Assembly: GCA_905221605.1 (NCBI GenBank)
Contig: CAJNDS010001136.1
Coordinates: forward strand, 586,439 to 650,438
From: Symbiodinium natans
Taxonomy: Eukaryota > Sar > Dinophyceae > Suessiales > Symbiodiniaceae
DNA length: 64,000 nt
Direction: 5' to 3'
The notes under the pieces are model-generated. The model was not told the DNA's origin and ran no database searches. It worked only from the letters and a program-made list of their open reading frames with translations. Positions 9,426 to 20,507 of the stretch are shown one piece after another. Position 1 is the first letter of the stretch. The number at the start of each line of letters is the position of its first letter. The position numbers and the translations under genes were made by a program.

Positions 9426-11300
9426 AGCCCTTGATGAGCCGTGTGCGGACATGCCTTAGGACCCTTGTTGTAAGAAGCCCATTCTTCTGCCTTGAGACGG
9501 GAATTCAGAATTCCGACTCTCTGGGACGAAAGGGTCACCAGGTGGAGCGGCCTGGTCCCTAAGCCCTAAACCCTAAACCCTAAACCCTAAACCCTATGGC
9601 TCGGTTGAGGATTGCGGTCCTGGGATGGCTTCGTAAGACTCGAAGCTAAGCTCGGAGGTCATCTGCAGGGCCGTACCGATGGGTCTGCTATGTCGGCAGG
9701 GTTTAGGGTTTAGGGTTTAGGGTTTAGGGTATAGGTTTTAGGGTTTAGGGTTTAGGGTTTAGGGTTAGTAGTATTCTGCGGGATACGATGGCTTCTATGA
9801 TAAGGATTATCTATTTTGGGGGGTGCATCTCATCTTTGGATGAAGGTTTGGACCCTCAAAGCCCGAAACCCTAAACCTAAGGTTAACGGTTTAGCGTGCC
9901 CTTCCTTGCTCCTAACTAGGTTGCTAGAGAACCTCGAATTGCAGGACCTACCACCCCAGTTGAGAGTGTTGAGGGGTTTGGGTTTCAATTTGTGTTGGCT
10001 TCTCGTTTTGTTTCCTCAGAAACGGTTTACGGTTTTAGGGTTTAGGGTTCAGGGTTTGTGCCCTGAACTCACGTGCTCTTATCCCACAAGAGAGGGGGTC
10101 CAGAGCTTTACGGTTCACCCTGAACCCTCTTACCCTACCGGCAGGATGCCCAAAGACCCCAAAATCGGCAGGTGATCCGAATTCCCGGCTACGTCTTTGA
10201 AGAAAAGCTTGCCATCGCCAACCAGTGGGCCTGCAACATGTGGCTCTGTTCCCTTTGGGGCCTCTGGAGTTGCCCCTACTCTTTGCTGAAAGGGTACGAT
10301 AGGGATTGTTAACCCTTTTTAGCTTATATATATATATACATATATATATTTTTTTTTTTGTTTTGTTTTATTTTTTTTTTTGGGGGGGGGTTCTTAAGCA
10401 AAGTATAGGGAGTGTTACCTTTTAGTTTTTTGGGGGTTCGTAAGCAAAGAGTAGCACAGGACCGCAGAGTCTTGAACCTTGAGTTTGAAAATGTCAAGAC
10501 TGCCCTGCTTTCCGGCGCACCCTGTACTTTGCAGCGTTCCCCCCTATACTAACAGCCCTTAATGGGCATCATAGTACCCTCTATTGGAATCCCCACGCAG
10601 GGCTGCTAGTATAAGGGGGAACATCCCAACCTATACTACACATGCCACTTGCTGGTGATCACCTACCCTCTACTACAAGATCCCACACTTAAAATGGTAT
10701 GCGAGCCCTAAAGTCTTTGGGGTTTATTCGGTCCTTAAGGTGCGTTTGGGTGTTTTTTTGGATTCCTTTTTTTGAGTGGCTTAGAGTCTTTGGGTTTCCA
10801 AGTCCAACCGCGCTGCGCGGGTGAAGTTGCGAGAGAAGACCGTGAGCCACACACCCTGGGGTTACAAGCAGGCTAACCAACCGCCATTCTGCACACTTAT
10901 GTGTGCTTCTCCACACGCGCGCTAGTGCAATGCTTGCATCTATCAGTTGCGGCTTTAACCCAGGTCTTGACCCTGAGACTCTGATTGCCTTTGTCGCACA
11001 CCATCTGTTTGTGGCCCATTTTTTTTGGGGGTTCGTGCCTGCCCGAGTCCCTTAGGAAGTTTAGAGCTTACGGCCTCTGGGGTTTAGGGTTTTGCAGGCT
11101 TTGGGGACTCGAGTTAAAGAAGTTCAGGATTTATAGGGTTTATAGGGCTTAGGGAAGTTTAGGGTTTTATAGGAACCTTAGGGTTTATAGGAACCTCAAG
11201 ACTGTAGAGGTACCTGATCCCTGCAACTCTGGCAGAGAACGGGGTGGGCCAGGGACCTGGCAGCGTGCGGACATTGAGGATTCAGGCTTCAGCAGATAAT
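9426..11300. other. No confident gene; dispersed telomere-like islands and elements
   Basis: It contains TTTAGGG or CCCTAAA islands at about 9560-9595 and 9700-9768, a TA microsatellite at about 10324-10350 with an adjacent T/G run, element ends near 10391-10455, and a GGGATGTTCCCC-type element at 10535-10629. The open frame at 9816-10175 is interrupted by telomere-like sequence and was not accepted. Confidence 0.45.
10535..10629. mobile_element. GGGATGTTCCCC-family element copy
   Basis: It reads GTTCCCCCCTATACTAACAG on the left and AAGGGGGAACATCCC on the right, with the usual ATAGTACCCTCTATT centre. The extreme left end has decayed. Confidence 0.7.
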
Positions 11301-11715
11301 TGGCGGTGTCATCCCAAAACCCTAAACCCTAAACCCTAAAACCCTAAACCCTAAACCAAGAGTGCACTGATCGGTGGCCTCTGTTGCGAACGGTGTCATG
11401 AGTGCGCTGCTTGGTGGTTGCTTTGCGTGCGTGATGGCCTCAGTCGTGACGACTCGGGGGTGTTTCCACTTCCTCCCTAAACCCTCGTCCAGTTATGCTG
11501 GTGCCAAAAAAACCCCTGAACCCTAAACCCTAAACTTCAAGTCTTAGGAAGTTGCGCGGGTGCCCCATAAACCCTAAACCCGAAACCCTAAACCCGAAAC
11601 CCTAAACCCTGAAGCCTAAACCGAAAACAAAACCCTAAACCCGAAACCCTAAACCCTAAACCCTAAACTTCAAGCCGTAAGAAGCTGCACCGGAGTGCCC
11701 CATCCCTCCACCCTC

Positions 11716-12140
11716 GGTACGGTCACCCCTGGGGCTTGGGTTTAGGGTTTAGGGTTTAGGGTTTAGGGTTTAGGGTTTTGGGTTTAGGGTTTAGGGTTTA
11801 GGGTTTAGGGTTTAGGGTTTAGGGTTTAGGGTTTAGGGTTTAGGGTTTAGGGTTTAGTTTTTAGGGTTTAGGGTTTAGGGTTTAGGGTTTAGGGTTTAGG
11901 GTTTAGGGTTTAGGGTTTAGGGTTTAGGGTTTAGGGTTTAGGGTTTAGGGTTCAGGGTTCAGGGTTCAGGGTTCAGGGTTCAGGGTTCAGGGTTCAGGGT
12001 TTAGGGTTTAGGATCTGGTTTCAGCTGCAAGGCGAAGGGAAGCTCACATTGGAGGCAGGATCGGGTTCTAGGTTTAGGGTTTAGCGTTTGGGGTTTGGGG
12101 TCTAGGGTTTGGGGTTTGGGGTTTAGGGTTTAGGGTTTAG
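11716..12140 (+). repeat. Long TTTAGGG array with TTCAGGG block
   Basis: About 35 TTTAGGG units from about 11738 include a clustered run of seven TTCAGGG variants (about 11950-11998). After a 40-base unique insert, more TTTAGGG and TTTGGGG units follow. Clustered variants imply local copying or unequal exchange of repeats. Confidence 0.9.
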
Positions 12141-12412
12141 GCCCTTGGGACATCTTGCATGTCCCCTGTTTTGGTTTGAGAGGATCACATTCAGGAATCT
12201 TTTCCAGACGGTTTTTTTAAGGGCCATCCTAGCATTGCACCAGGTTCAGGGTATAGAAATTAGGGTTTAGGGCTGAGGCACTGCAAAGGATAGACACGTG
12301 TTCCACCCGGGTCCTTATTTTAAGGTGGCTTCCTATTATGCAGGGTACCCAAAAAGGGACCATAATTTTTAGAACTGACCAGGTAGCCTTTTCGGGGTTG
12401 ACAGTTCAGACG

Positions 12413-12622
12413 TTGGATATTCCCCCCTGATACTAACAGTCCTAAATAGGGATTATCGTCCCCCACCCCCCCCCACCCCGCCATTGCAATCCCTATTAAC
12501 TCTGTGGTGCTTTAATGTAACCTTAGATCCTTAGCCTTTTTGGGTCCATTTGGGTTCTTAATTAAAAAAAACTACCCTACTAAGTGCAGCCAAGTTAAGG
12601 ACTGTTAGTATACGAGGGTCTT
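12413..12622. mobile_element. GGGATGTTCCCC-family element with a second element nested inside
   Basis: The left half (TTGGATATTCCCCCC, then AACAGTCC) and right half (AAGGACTGTTAGTATACGAGG) belong to one element. Between them at about 12507-12596 lies a copy of a different family (GTGCTTTAATGTAACC, then GATCCTTAGCCTTTTTGGG, then CCTACTAAGTGCAGCCA), which also forms introns at 38075 and 40525. This is element-into-element insertion. Confidence 0.75.
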
Positions 12623-13059
12623 GCAGAAAGTGCCCGAGAAGCAACAACCCTCGAGCTTAGGGCTTAGGGTTTAGGGTTTAGGGTGCTTCGAGCCGTGAGT
12701 GACTGGAACTTGCAGAGCGTGGCAACTGGCAAAGATAGCTTATGATAAGTTATTCCCTTCAGTTACCTTCTTGCGCATGGCTAGAAGATTCCAGAAACCT
12801 GCATGTGCGTTCCCACGCATGAAAACTGAGAAGTCGGTTGCGGTGGGAGGCTGAGCCGGGATCTGCAGGCGGAACGCGGGGTTGAAGCGGAGTGGCGGCG
12901 CACAGAGTATGCAAAGTGGTGGCATGTAGCTGCTTCTATAGCCCTCTTAGGAATGACCTTTTCTTGTTGAACCTCAAGGAAAATTGTTAAAATACTGTTT
13001 TTTGTTAAGGTTCTAGGGGGAGTATAGGCTTCAGCTGCTGTTTGCGTGACACATGGAGC

Positions 13060-13161
13060 TTGGGATGTTCCCCCTTATACCAGCAGTCCTTATTGGGGAT
13101 GAAAGCAAGGGGTACGAAAAATCCCTAGTAAGGGCTGTTAGTATAAGCCGGAACATCCCAA
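13060..13161. mobile_element. GGGATGTTCCCC-family element copy
   Basis: Ends are TTGGGATGTTCCCCCTTATA and TATAAGCCGGAACATCCCAA, a near-perfect inverted repeat with an internal CAGTCCTTATTGG / CCTAGTAAGGGCTG pairing. Confidence 0.8.
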
Positions 13162-13225
13162 CTTACAAGTACTAAACCCTAAATCCTAAATCCTAAACCC
13201 TAATCCCTAATAAGCGCATCCCAAC

Positions 13226-13303
13226 ATGGAGCAGGAAGAGGCCATGAAGAAGATTATCCGTGACTACGCCTGCCCCTCAGCGTATGGAGCTGCCAGGACT
13301 TAG
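13226..13303 (+). CDS. Short exon-like ORF, unknown
   Basis: It reads MEQEEAMKKIIRDYACPSAY and then a few residues before TAG at 13301. The acidic/basic heptad-like composition is protein-like and differs from the surrounding telomere repeat. It may be a single exon of a larger gene. The start is the first Met and upstream context is telomere-like, so the true boundary is unknown. Confidence 0.35.
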   Translation: MEQEEAMKKIIRDYACPSAYGAART

Positions 13304-13468
13304 TAGGGGCAAACATGTAAACCCTAAACCCTAATCCCTAAACCCTAAACCCTCAACCCTAAACCCTGTGTGTTGTATAGGGTGGCCTCAGACTACCATG
13401 GGCCCGTTTTCAAGCAGCGGCTTAGGGCTCCTTCTCGGAATTCGGCTCGCATCAGAATAGACCTGGCC

Positions 13469-13587
13469 CTAAACCCTAAACCCTAAACCCCTAAACCCCT
13501 AAACCCCTAAACCCCTAAACCCCTAAACCCCTAAACCCCTAAACCCCTAAACCCCTAAACCCCTAAACCCCTAAACCCCTAAACCCT
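13469..13587 (-). repeat. CCCCTAAA (8-mer) array
   Basis: About twelve units of the eight-base variant CCCCTAAA, flanked by ordinary CCCTAAA. The variant is homogeneous over about 100 bp, so it was probably amplified locally. Confidence 0.9.
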
Positions 13588-14280
13588 AACCTTGAACATC
13601 CTAAGCGCGATGCGTGTCGCGGGGGGCTTGCTTTATTACCCTAAACCCTAAGCCCTAAAATTCAGCTTTCCTTATAAAAAGACAGTCCATCATGCGTATC
13701 CTTTTCCATTCGCACGGCTGTTGGAGAAGTCAGTCCCTAGATGTCCTTGTTTGGGTGGGTTTAGGGCTTCTGTCGAAACTCCGAACCCTGGGGCCCTAAA
13801 TCCCTGAGCCTCCGAAGCTTTGATTGGCCCCTTCCCCCGAAGCTCTGAACCCAAGCACTAAAACCCCAAAAAAAACCCTACACCTAGTAAACCTCAAAAC
13901 CCTAATCCCCAGCCTCCCAGACCCCTGAGCCTCCCGAACCCCGGAGCCCTGCCTGGGCCTCGGTACGAATTGCTTGAGAATCACCCAACATTTAGGGTTT
14001 AGGGTTTAGGGTTTAGGGTTTAGGGTTTTGCCCTTACAATGTTGCAACCGTTTAGTATCGTTACCCGCTGTTATGCAGTTCCGGAAAAATTATCGAGGAT
14101 GCCCCAATTGACAAGAGTTACCCGCAATTATGCGAAGTTCTTCGCCCGGAGATCCTGGTTTGGGGAAAAGAAGGCTGTGTCATCCAAAAACGAATCTGCG
14201 AATCTGTTTATTTGGTCTCGGCTCAGGCAAAGCCGTTCCGGTTTGTAGAGGGCGAGCAAAAACCCCAAATTGGTTGCGGG

Positions 14281-14430
14281 GGGGTCTAGAGGGGGGGGGG
14301 GGGGGGGAGGGGGGGGAGGGGGGGGGAGGGGGGGGAGGGGGGGGGGGGGGGGAGGGGCAGGGAGGGGGGGGGAGGGGGGGAGAGGAGGGGGGGGGGGGGA
14401 GGAGGAGAGGGGGGGGGGGGGGGGGAGGGG
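14281..14430. repeat. Poly-G/GA low-complexity tract
   Basis: Runs of G broken by single A or GAG. It is followed by AGGCAAATAGTAGGAATGC, the right end of an AAGCAAATAGTAG-family element, so the G tract may be an expanded interior of such an element. Confidence 0.8.
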
Positions 14431-14821
14431 GCTTAGGCAAATAGTAGGAATGCTCACCAAGAAAGGGAGGCAATCTAGAAACCCCGAACCCTTCCGCAGA
14501 AACCCTAAACCCTATCTAAACCGGCGGAGGCTCGCGAGGCACGGGCCCTAGTGTCCAGGTTTCAGGACAGAGGGTCTCCAGGGTCCCGAAACCCTGAACC
14601 CTACCGAATCTAGGGTAGGGTTTAGGGTTTAGGGTTTAGGGTTTAGGGTTTAGGGTTTAGGGTTTCGTGTTTCGGGTTTCGGGTTTAGGACTCCCCATGA
14701 AGCCCGGCTATAAACCCTACGAGCCCTCACTAGGAACCCTGCGAACCCCAGGAGCCCTGGCTATGAACCCCGCTGTGAACCCTATGAACCCACACTGTGA
14801 ACATATGAACCCCTATGAGCC

Positions 14822-15105
14822 CTAACCCTAAACCCTCAACCCTCAACCCTAAACCCTAAACCCTAAACCCTAAACCCTAAACCCTAAACCCTAAACCCTA
14901 GCCCTAAACCCTAAACCCTAAACCCTAAACAACCCTGAACCCTAAACCCTATAAACCCTATTATAAACCCTAAACCCTAAACCCTAAACCCTAAACCCTA
15001 AACCCTAAACCCTAAACCCTAAACCCTAAACCCTAAACCCTAAACCCTAAACCCTAAACCCTAAACCCTAAACCCTAGCCCTAAACCCTAAATCCTAAAT
15101 CCTAA
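14822..15105 (-). repeat. CCCTAAA array (~280 bp)
   Basis: Long array with short interruptions (CCCTCAACC, CCCTATAAA). The preceding 140 bp (14695-14822) is a degenerate derivative reading CCCTATGAACCC and similar, as if old repeat is decaying beside fresh repeat. Confidence 0.9.
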
Positions 15106-15225
15106 GCACCCCACTAATCCTGAACCCAAAGCCTGATACAACAGGGTTGCGAGGAAGAAGGGCTGCAGGGCTTGGGGAAACCAGGCTCTTAGGTTTTTTT
15201 TGGGCTCTAGATGGTTTAGGGTTTC

Positions 15226-15286
15226 GGGTTTAGGGTTTAGGGTTTAGGGTTTAGGGTTTAGGAACCCTAAACCCTAAACCCTAATG
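15226..15286. repeat. Head-to-head TTTAGGG/CCCTAAA junction
   Basis: TTTAGGG units run into AACCCTAAACCC at 15262/15263. It is the same junction form, TTTAGGAACCCTAAA, as at 9410. Confidence 0.85.
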
Positions 15287-15721
15287 TAGGCTCCAGAACC
15301 TAGGCCTCAGTCGGGCTTAAGATGTGCCGAGGTCTGTGGCCGTCCGAGCTTTGAAGTTTAGGGTTTAGGGTTTAGGGTCTAGGGTCTAGGGTTTGGGGCA
15401 AACCCTAAACTCGGACAGCCCTCATACCCTAAGCCCCTGCGGAACTCTAGACCCACCGAGTTCTTTGGGTTTAGGGTTTTTGAGCTGGTACTTCTTGTCT
15501 GCGAACATGTTGTGAATGCGCCGGTGCTGTCATACCCTGACGGCAATGGACTGCCTATGCTTTTGGCGCTGCGAGTTCCAGATTTGAACCTAAATCCTAA
15601 ACCCTAAACCCTAAACCCTAAATCCTAAACCACCCTAAACATCCAAAAACAAACTAGGCTCGTGACGGTCAAAGATCTCGCCCTACAATCTGGCCTCCCG
15701 GGCTTCTTTTTCGGCGCTTGT

Positions 15722-16076
15722 CCTAAACCCTAAACCCTAAACCCTAAACCCTAAACCCTAAACCCTAAACCCTAAACCCAACATTTCTCGCTGGCTCTTA
15801 GTAGGAAGTTGGTTATTTAGGTGCCCTCTTAAAAAGGTTAAGGGACTTCGGAGAGCCGAAGAACCTCAATCTCACCATGAGCCCCAAACCCAACCCGAAG
15901 CCCGAAGCCCGAAGCCTAAACCCTAAACCTTAAACCCTAAACCCTAAACCCTAAACCCTAAACCCTAAACCCTAAACCCTAAACCCTAAACCCTAAACCC
16001 TAAACCCTAAACCCTAAACCCTAAACCCTAAAACCCTAAACCCTAAACCCTGAACCCTGAACCCTCAACCCTAAAC
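15722..16076 (-). repeat. Two CCCTAAA arrays separated by ~130 bp
   Basis: Arrays at 15722-15778 and 15917-16076. The second directly precedes an exon-like segment at 16085. Confidence 0.9.
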
Positions 16077-16084
16077 CCAGCAAA

Positions 16085-16898
16085 GAGCCACAACTCTCTG
16101 CCGAGGCGGGCGTGCGACAGCTGCGGAAGTTGATCGACAAAGTCTCCCGGAAGGTGCCCGTCAAGGGTATGGGGTTTAGGGTTTGGGGTTTAGGGTTTGG
16201 GGTTCAGGGTTTGGGGTTTAGGGTTTAGGGTTTAGGGTTTAGGACTTCTGCATACTGTCACATGGCAGGTTCCAAATTCGGGTCCCGTCTCCCTCCCCTC
16301 TCCCTCCCCTCTCCCTCCCCTCTCCCTCCCCTCTCCCTCCCCTCTCCCTCCCCTTTCCCTCCCCTCTCCCTCCCCTCTCCCTCCCTCCGCCTCTTCCCCC
16401 TCCCCTCGTTTCCTCTCTTCTCGTCACCGCGCTCCTGTCCCACAAAAGCCAGACGGCCCCAGCCCCCCTAAACCCTAAACCCTAAACCCTAACCGCTAAA
16501 CCCTAAACCCTAAACCCTAAACCCTAAACCCTAAACCCTAAACCCTGAACCGAAAGAAAGCAAATCCAGCTGCAACCGCACAGCCACTGAGGACTCGCTT
16601 GTCATCCTGGGCTGTCCTTGAGGGTTTAGGGTTTAGGGTTTAGGGTTTGGGCTTTGGGGTTTCCGGCCCAAATGCCTTCAGGGTTTTCGGCGTGTCAGAG
16701 GGTCCTGGTAGATAAGGAGTCGAAGGTGGGTGGTGTTGCTTCGGGTCTCGCAAGATTCTTGCCCGCCTTGATTTCATTGCGGTTGACCCTTCGAAGCCCT
16801 AAACCCTAAACCCCACCAAGCAGGTTGCACTGAACATCGTTCGCCAGCAGGAGGTCCCCAAGGCAAGGCCCAGCCGGGTAAACGCGAAGCTTCTCTAA
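16085..16898 (+). CDS. Small-exon gene, 3' portion, unknown function
   Basis: Exon 16085-16166 encodes a helical segment with GVRQLRKLIDKVSRKVPVK. It joins in phase 1 to 16557-~16610 (ESKSSCNRTATEDSLVIL). A middle exon ending at 16781 encodes ILARLDFIA, and the last exon 16824-16898 encodes VALNIVRQQEVPKARPS, then RVNAKLL and stop TAA. The last intron, 16782-16823, is only 42 nt, begins GTTG, contains two CCCTAAA units, ends AAGCAG and is followed by GTTG. The junction between exons 2 and 3 is not resolved. Product not recognised. Confidence 0.5.
16281..16395. repeat. CTCCCTCCCCT minisatellite
   Basis: Roughly ten units of a 10-12 base pyrimidine repeat. It falls inside the inferred intron between exons 1 and 2 of the 16.1-16.9 kb gene. 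Confidence 0.85.
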
Positions 16899-17798
16899 GA
16901 AGCTTTAGCACGTGTTTGCTGTAGGCCGAGCCTGCCTGGGGTTCATCCCACAGGGTTTCTCGGACACCCCGCAAGCAGGACATGAAGGTTCAGGATTGAC
17001 ATTCTCATAACAAGCTGGCACACTCAATGCACACTACGAACACTCAATTGCATGCGAACCCGTGCACACAACTCATCCTCCTTGATGGTTGCACACATCT
17101 TCTGCCCGACTGAAGAGTTAGGGCCGGCGTATTCACAGAGTGTCCACGGTAGTAAGTGCAACCAAGCACCATGACGGACGGGCACAGGACTTGCGTAGCT
17201 CCTGCATCCCTACCCGCCCCCCCTCTAGCCCTGTTAAAATCCTAAAACTCTAAACCCTAAGACCTTAAAAACCCTAAAACCCTAAACCCCTAAACCCGAA
17301 AACCTTAAAACCCTAAACCCTATAGGCCCCAAAGCCCAAGAGGTGTACACCCGGGTGGGCATGGTGGGCTAGTTGCTTTGATTCGGTGCCTGCTCCGGCT
17401 CAAAGCTTCGGGAGAAAGAGGCGCAAGAGGCTGCCTCCAGGTTTGGGGTTTAGGGCTTAGGGTTCAGGGTTTGGGGTTTAGGGTTAAGGGTTTCTGGATA
17501 TGCAACGTCAACCTTAAGGTTTAGGGTTCAGGGCTTGGGGGGTGTGATTTTGCCAATCTTCTTCTGGCTTCTAGTGATCGCAGTGCGGCAGAGGGGCACA
17601 TTGTCAAGGCACTGTAGTGCAACTTGCCCTTCCCGATTCCGGAGCCAAGACACACCCATACACACCTCACAAACTTCGCCGGCATAGAGCAGGAGTCTCT
17701 CACAGACGCAGAGACAGCAGAGGTAGCTAGGGAAGGTTTGCTGCATCAAGACGTCTTTTGCCCGCACCAGGGTTGCCACAGCCACCGCCCATCGCGCA

Positions 17799-19112
17799 AT
17801 GCGACTGTGCGCATGGATCGCAAGCGCGCGGCTCTCGGTGATATTCGTCAGCATGTGCCACGCCCAGGCCCCTCCACCTGCCCCAGCGGAGCCTCCCAGA
17901 CCGCCAGCCCTAGCACCGCAACCGCCTGCGATGCCCCCGGCGATGCCTCCGGCCATGCCACCGGCCATGCCGCCGGCCATGCCACCAGCCATGCCCACGG
18001 CCCCTGCAGCGGCCCCACCAGCTCAGCCGCCAGCACCCGAAGCACCCGAGACGGAGACCCTCCCGCCCAAAACTGCCGAGGCTCACGAACAAGCTGCGCA
18101 AGGCGAGGTAGAGGCGGCGGCCCCCGAAACTGCAGTGCCTCTGGTGGAAGCCGAGGACACCTTTGGTAAGAAAGCTCCGTGCATACGTTCAACCCCAAGC
18201 ACATGGGAAGTACCCCAGGTCGCAATGACTAAAGTCCCTTAGGAGTTGTAGCGTCTATTTACATAAAACCCAAGGGAATACTGAAAACTTTAAAATGTGT
18301 TTAAGGTTTTAAGGGGAGTATAGATGAGAACTCTGAACGGTCAAATCCCAAGAGGACAGCCTGCACGGCATCCCCGCACCCAGTGCAGAGGGGGACTTGG
18401 CAGATCAAAGCCAGGATGCGCAGAGCCCGGAGCCTTCGGCCAGAGGTTTAGGGTTTAGGGTTTAGGGTTTAGGGTTTGGTAATCTGGGGTTTAGGCTTCT
18501 TAGTAGCTGAGTGAGCACGCTGTACACTTTTTGGGATACTATGATCCCCTATAGAACTGAAAGTGTACACCTTTTTTGGGGCTTATGAACCCAGCAGCTA
18601 AGGGTTTAGGGGTTTGGGGTCTAAGTTCAGGGTTGAGGGTTTACAGCTGAACCCAAACCCCCATCCAGCCGTTTTGCCAATCCTGCTCTCTCCTGCATTC
18701 CTGGATTTCTTTCAGAGTGCACTCGGACCTTGCTCCCTTCTTGAATAAATCAGTTCGGAAGCCCCAGGTTCACGGCGAAAAGAGCCCTGAAGCCCTCAGC
18801 CTTAGACCACCCGAAGTGCACCTCGCTCTCAGAGCCCAAAGAAGCCCCCCTAAGCCCCTGGACCTCGGGATGTTTCCCCTTACACTAAGAGTCCTTAATC
18901 GGATTATAGTACCCCCTATTAGTAATCCCTATTAAGGACCGTGAGTAGAAGGGGGAACAATTTCAACCTAAACCCCCAAACCCCTAAACCCCATTCCCCA
19001 TGTCCCCTCTAAAACCCAACCCCCAAAGCCTTGGGTGAAGAAGGACCTCGTGACGGCTTCGTCGGATGAAGCCCCTCCGGCTACCGGCACAGGCGCCGGA
19101 AGCTTCAAAACC
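17799..19112 (+). CDS. Secreted proline/alanine-rich protein (four exons, 3' end open)
   Basis: Exons are inferred at 17799-18155, 18355-18445, 18718-18860 and 19044 to about 19112. The protein starts MRLCAWIASARLSVIFVSMC, a signal-peptide-like N-terminus (basic n-region, hydrophobic core, Ala-x-Ala-like end). A Pro/Ala-rich region with about six PPAM repeats follows, then an acidic Glu-rich segment. Intron 1 lies between two copies of GAGGACA (18153, 18352). Intron 2 starts with telomeric GTTTAGGG and holds a TTAGTAGCTGAG element. Intron 3 is a GGGATGTT element plus decayed CCCTAAA, flanked by GACCTCG (18861, 19044). Three in-frame joins support the model. A possible end is TGA at 19275. The start is the first Met after TAG at 17724. 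Likely secretory or surface; no enzyme motif seen. Confidence 0.6.
18500..18602 (+). mobile_element. TTAGTAGCTGAGTGAG-family element inside an intron
   Basis: Complete copy with ends TTAGTAGCTGAGTGAGC and CCCAGCAGCTAAG and the GGGATACTATGATCCCC core. It lies in intron 2 of the proline-rich gene, after a TTTAGGG block. Confidence 0.8.
18867..18962. mobile_element. GGGATGTTCCCC-family element forming an intron
   Basis: Ends are GGGATGTTTCCCCTTACACT and GAAGGGGGAACAATTTC. The exact 7-base repeat GACCTCG precedes it (18861) and starts the next exon (19044). The right end is followed by decayed CCCTAAA sequence, all within the inferred intron 18861-19043. Confidence 0.75.
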
Positions 19113-19378
19113 CTGAAAAACCCCAAGCAAAACCCTGAAAACTCCTAAACCCTAAACCTTAAAACCTAAACCCTAGACCCTAAACCCTAAACCCAAAACC
19201 CTTCCCCAAACCCTTAGAAGCAGTAGAAGGGTCTTGCTGTCGAAGCCCACAAACTCGGGAGCTTGGGAGTCGAATGAGGCCCCTTAACAGACTTAGACAC
19301 AACCGGTTGCAGACAAAATCTCTTCTAGCCTTTTCTTATGAGGAGCTCCCAAAGAATATATCTAGCATTTCTCGCAAG

Positions 19379-19474
19379 TGGGGATGTTTCCTTCTTCTCA
19401 CAGTCCTGAGGGATTACGGTACCCCCTATTATCATCCCTATTAAGAACTGTTCGTATACGGGGGAGCATCCCAA
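19379..19474. mobile_element. GGGATGTTCCCC-family element copy
   Basis: Left end GGGGATGTTTCCTTC, right end ACGGGGGAGCATCCCAA, with the GGTACCCCCTATTA centre. Ends are moderately diverged. Confidence 0.7.
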
Positions 19475-20067
19475 CCTAAACCCCTACAACCCCTAAACCC
19501 TAAAACCCTACCTAAACCAAGCTAGGTGCGAGTATGATGCGTAGGCTTCATGTTGGGAGGGCTCCTACAGAGACTCTCTTGCAAGCCGAAGCAGTAGACT
19601 CCTTGTTAGGGTTTTGGGGTTTTGGGGTTTAGGGGTTTAGGGGTTTAGGGGTTCAGGGGTGGCGTGAGACCTGGATGCAAAAGGGGTTCAGGGGTTCAGG
19701 GTTTAGGGTACGAATCACGCTTCGAAGTTTTCCTCTTCATGATTTTCAATCCCTTGTAGTCAGATGTTCTTGGATTTCAATGTTGTCTTGGGCAAACGGT
19801 TTAGGGTTTGGGGTTTAGCAGGGTTTAGGGTATGCCTTGAGAGAGACCTCGTTGAAAAGGCTCTGCCTTGGAAGTTAAATGTTGTAAGGCCCAACTGCCT
19901 GACAACTCAACCCTAAAGCCTAAACCCCTTTGATTCTCCGGTTCACCCGCAAGCACCCCAGCCTTTGAGCCCTTCGACCCATGTCGGTGCTAGAGGTTTA
20001 AGCCTGAATCCAAGAGCCCGAAAAGCCCTAAACCCGAAACCCCCGCCACCTGCATCCTCACTTACAG

Positions 20068-20300
20068 AAGCAGGAAATAGAAACCATCCACCCAGGACTA
20101 TTCCATGGTCGTCGGGGTCAGGGGGAGGGGAAGCAAGAACTCCGAAATCCTAGATCCTAAACCCCAAACCCCAAACCCTAAACCCGTAACCCTAAACCCT
20201 AAACCCTAAACTCTGACCTGCAGGTCCGGATGACCTTGAGCTGCGAAACGTCATGTCCGGGCGGGAGGAGTGGCTGTCCATGGGCAAGACGCCTGGATGA
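20068..20300 (+). CDS. Last two exons of a small-exon gene
   Basis: Exon 20068-20107 encodes KQEIETIHPGLFH and joins in phase 1 to exon 20224-20300, which encodes PDDLELRNVMSGREEWLSMG, then KTPG and stop TGA. The intron 20108-20223 starts GTCG and ends with CTGCAG, then GTCCG; its 3' half is CCCTAAA repeat. The joined peptide is well formed and helical, but I do not recognise the family. Upstream exons not resolved. Confidence 0.55.
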
Positions 20301-20507
20301 GCTCTGGGGTCAGGGTCTACAGGATCTGGGGTCCACAGGTTGCGTTTCGCAAAGGCTGGAGTTTGGGGCTCTACTGGCTTCGACCACTCAGTTGGCAGCT
20401 CGAGATTCCTAACCAGAAGGCTGGTTTAGGGTTTAGGGTTTAGGGTTTAGGGTTTAGGGGCGCCCTAAGCAAGAACCCTGAACCCTAAACCCCAAACCCG
20501 TGCGTCT

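Noticed and set aside
14128-14551. Pro-rich and Gly-rich open frames of about 100 codons
   Set aside because: Produced by the G/A homopolymer run at 14281-14430.
17528-17998. 156-codon - strand frame rich in MAGG repeats
   Set aside because: Antisense to the PPAM-coding exon; the + strand has a signal peptide, in-frame exon joins and flank duplications, so it is preferred, though not proven.
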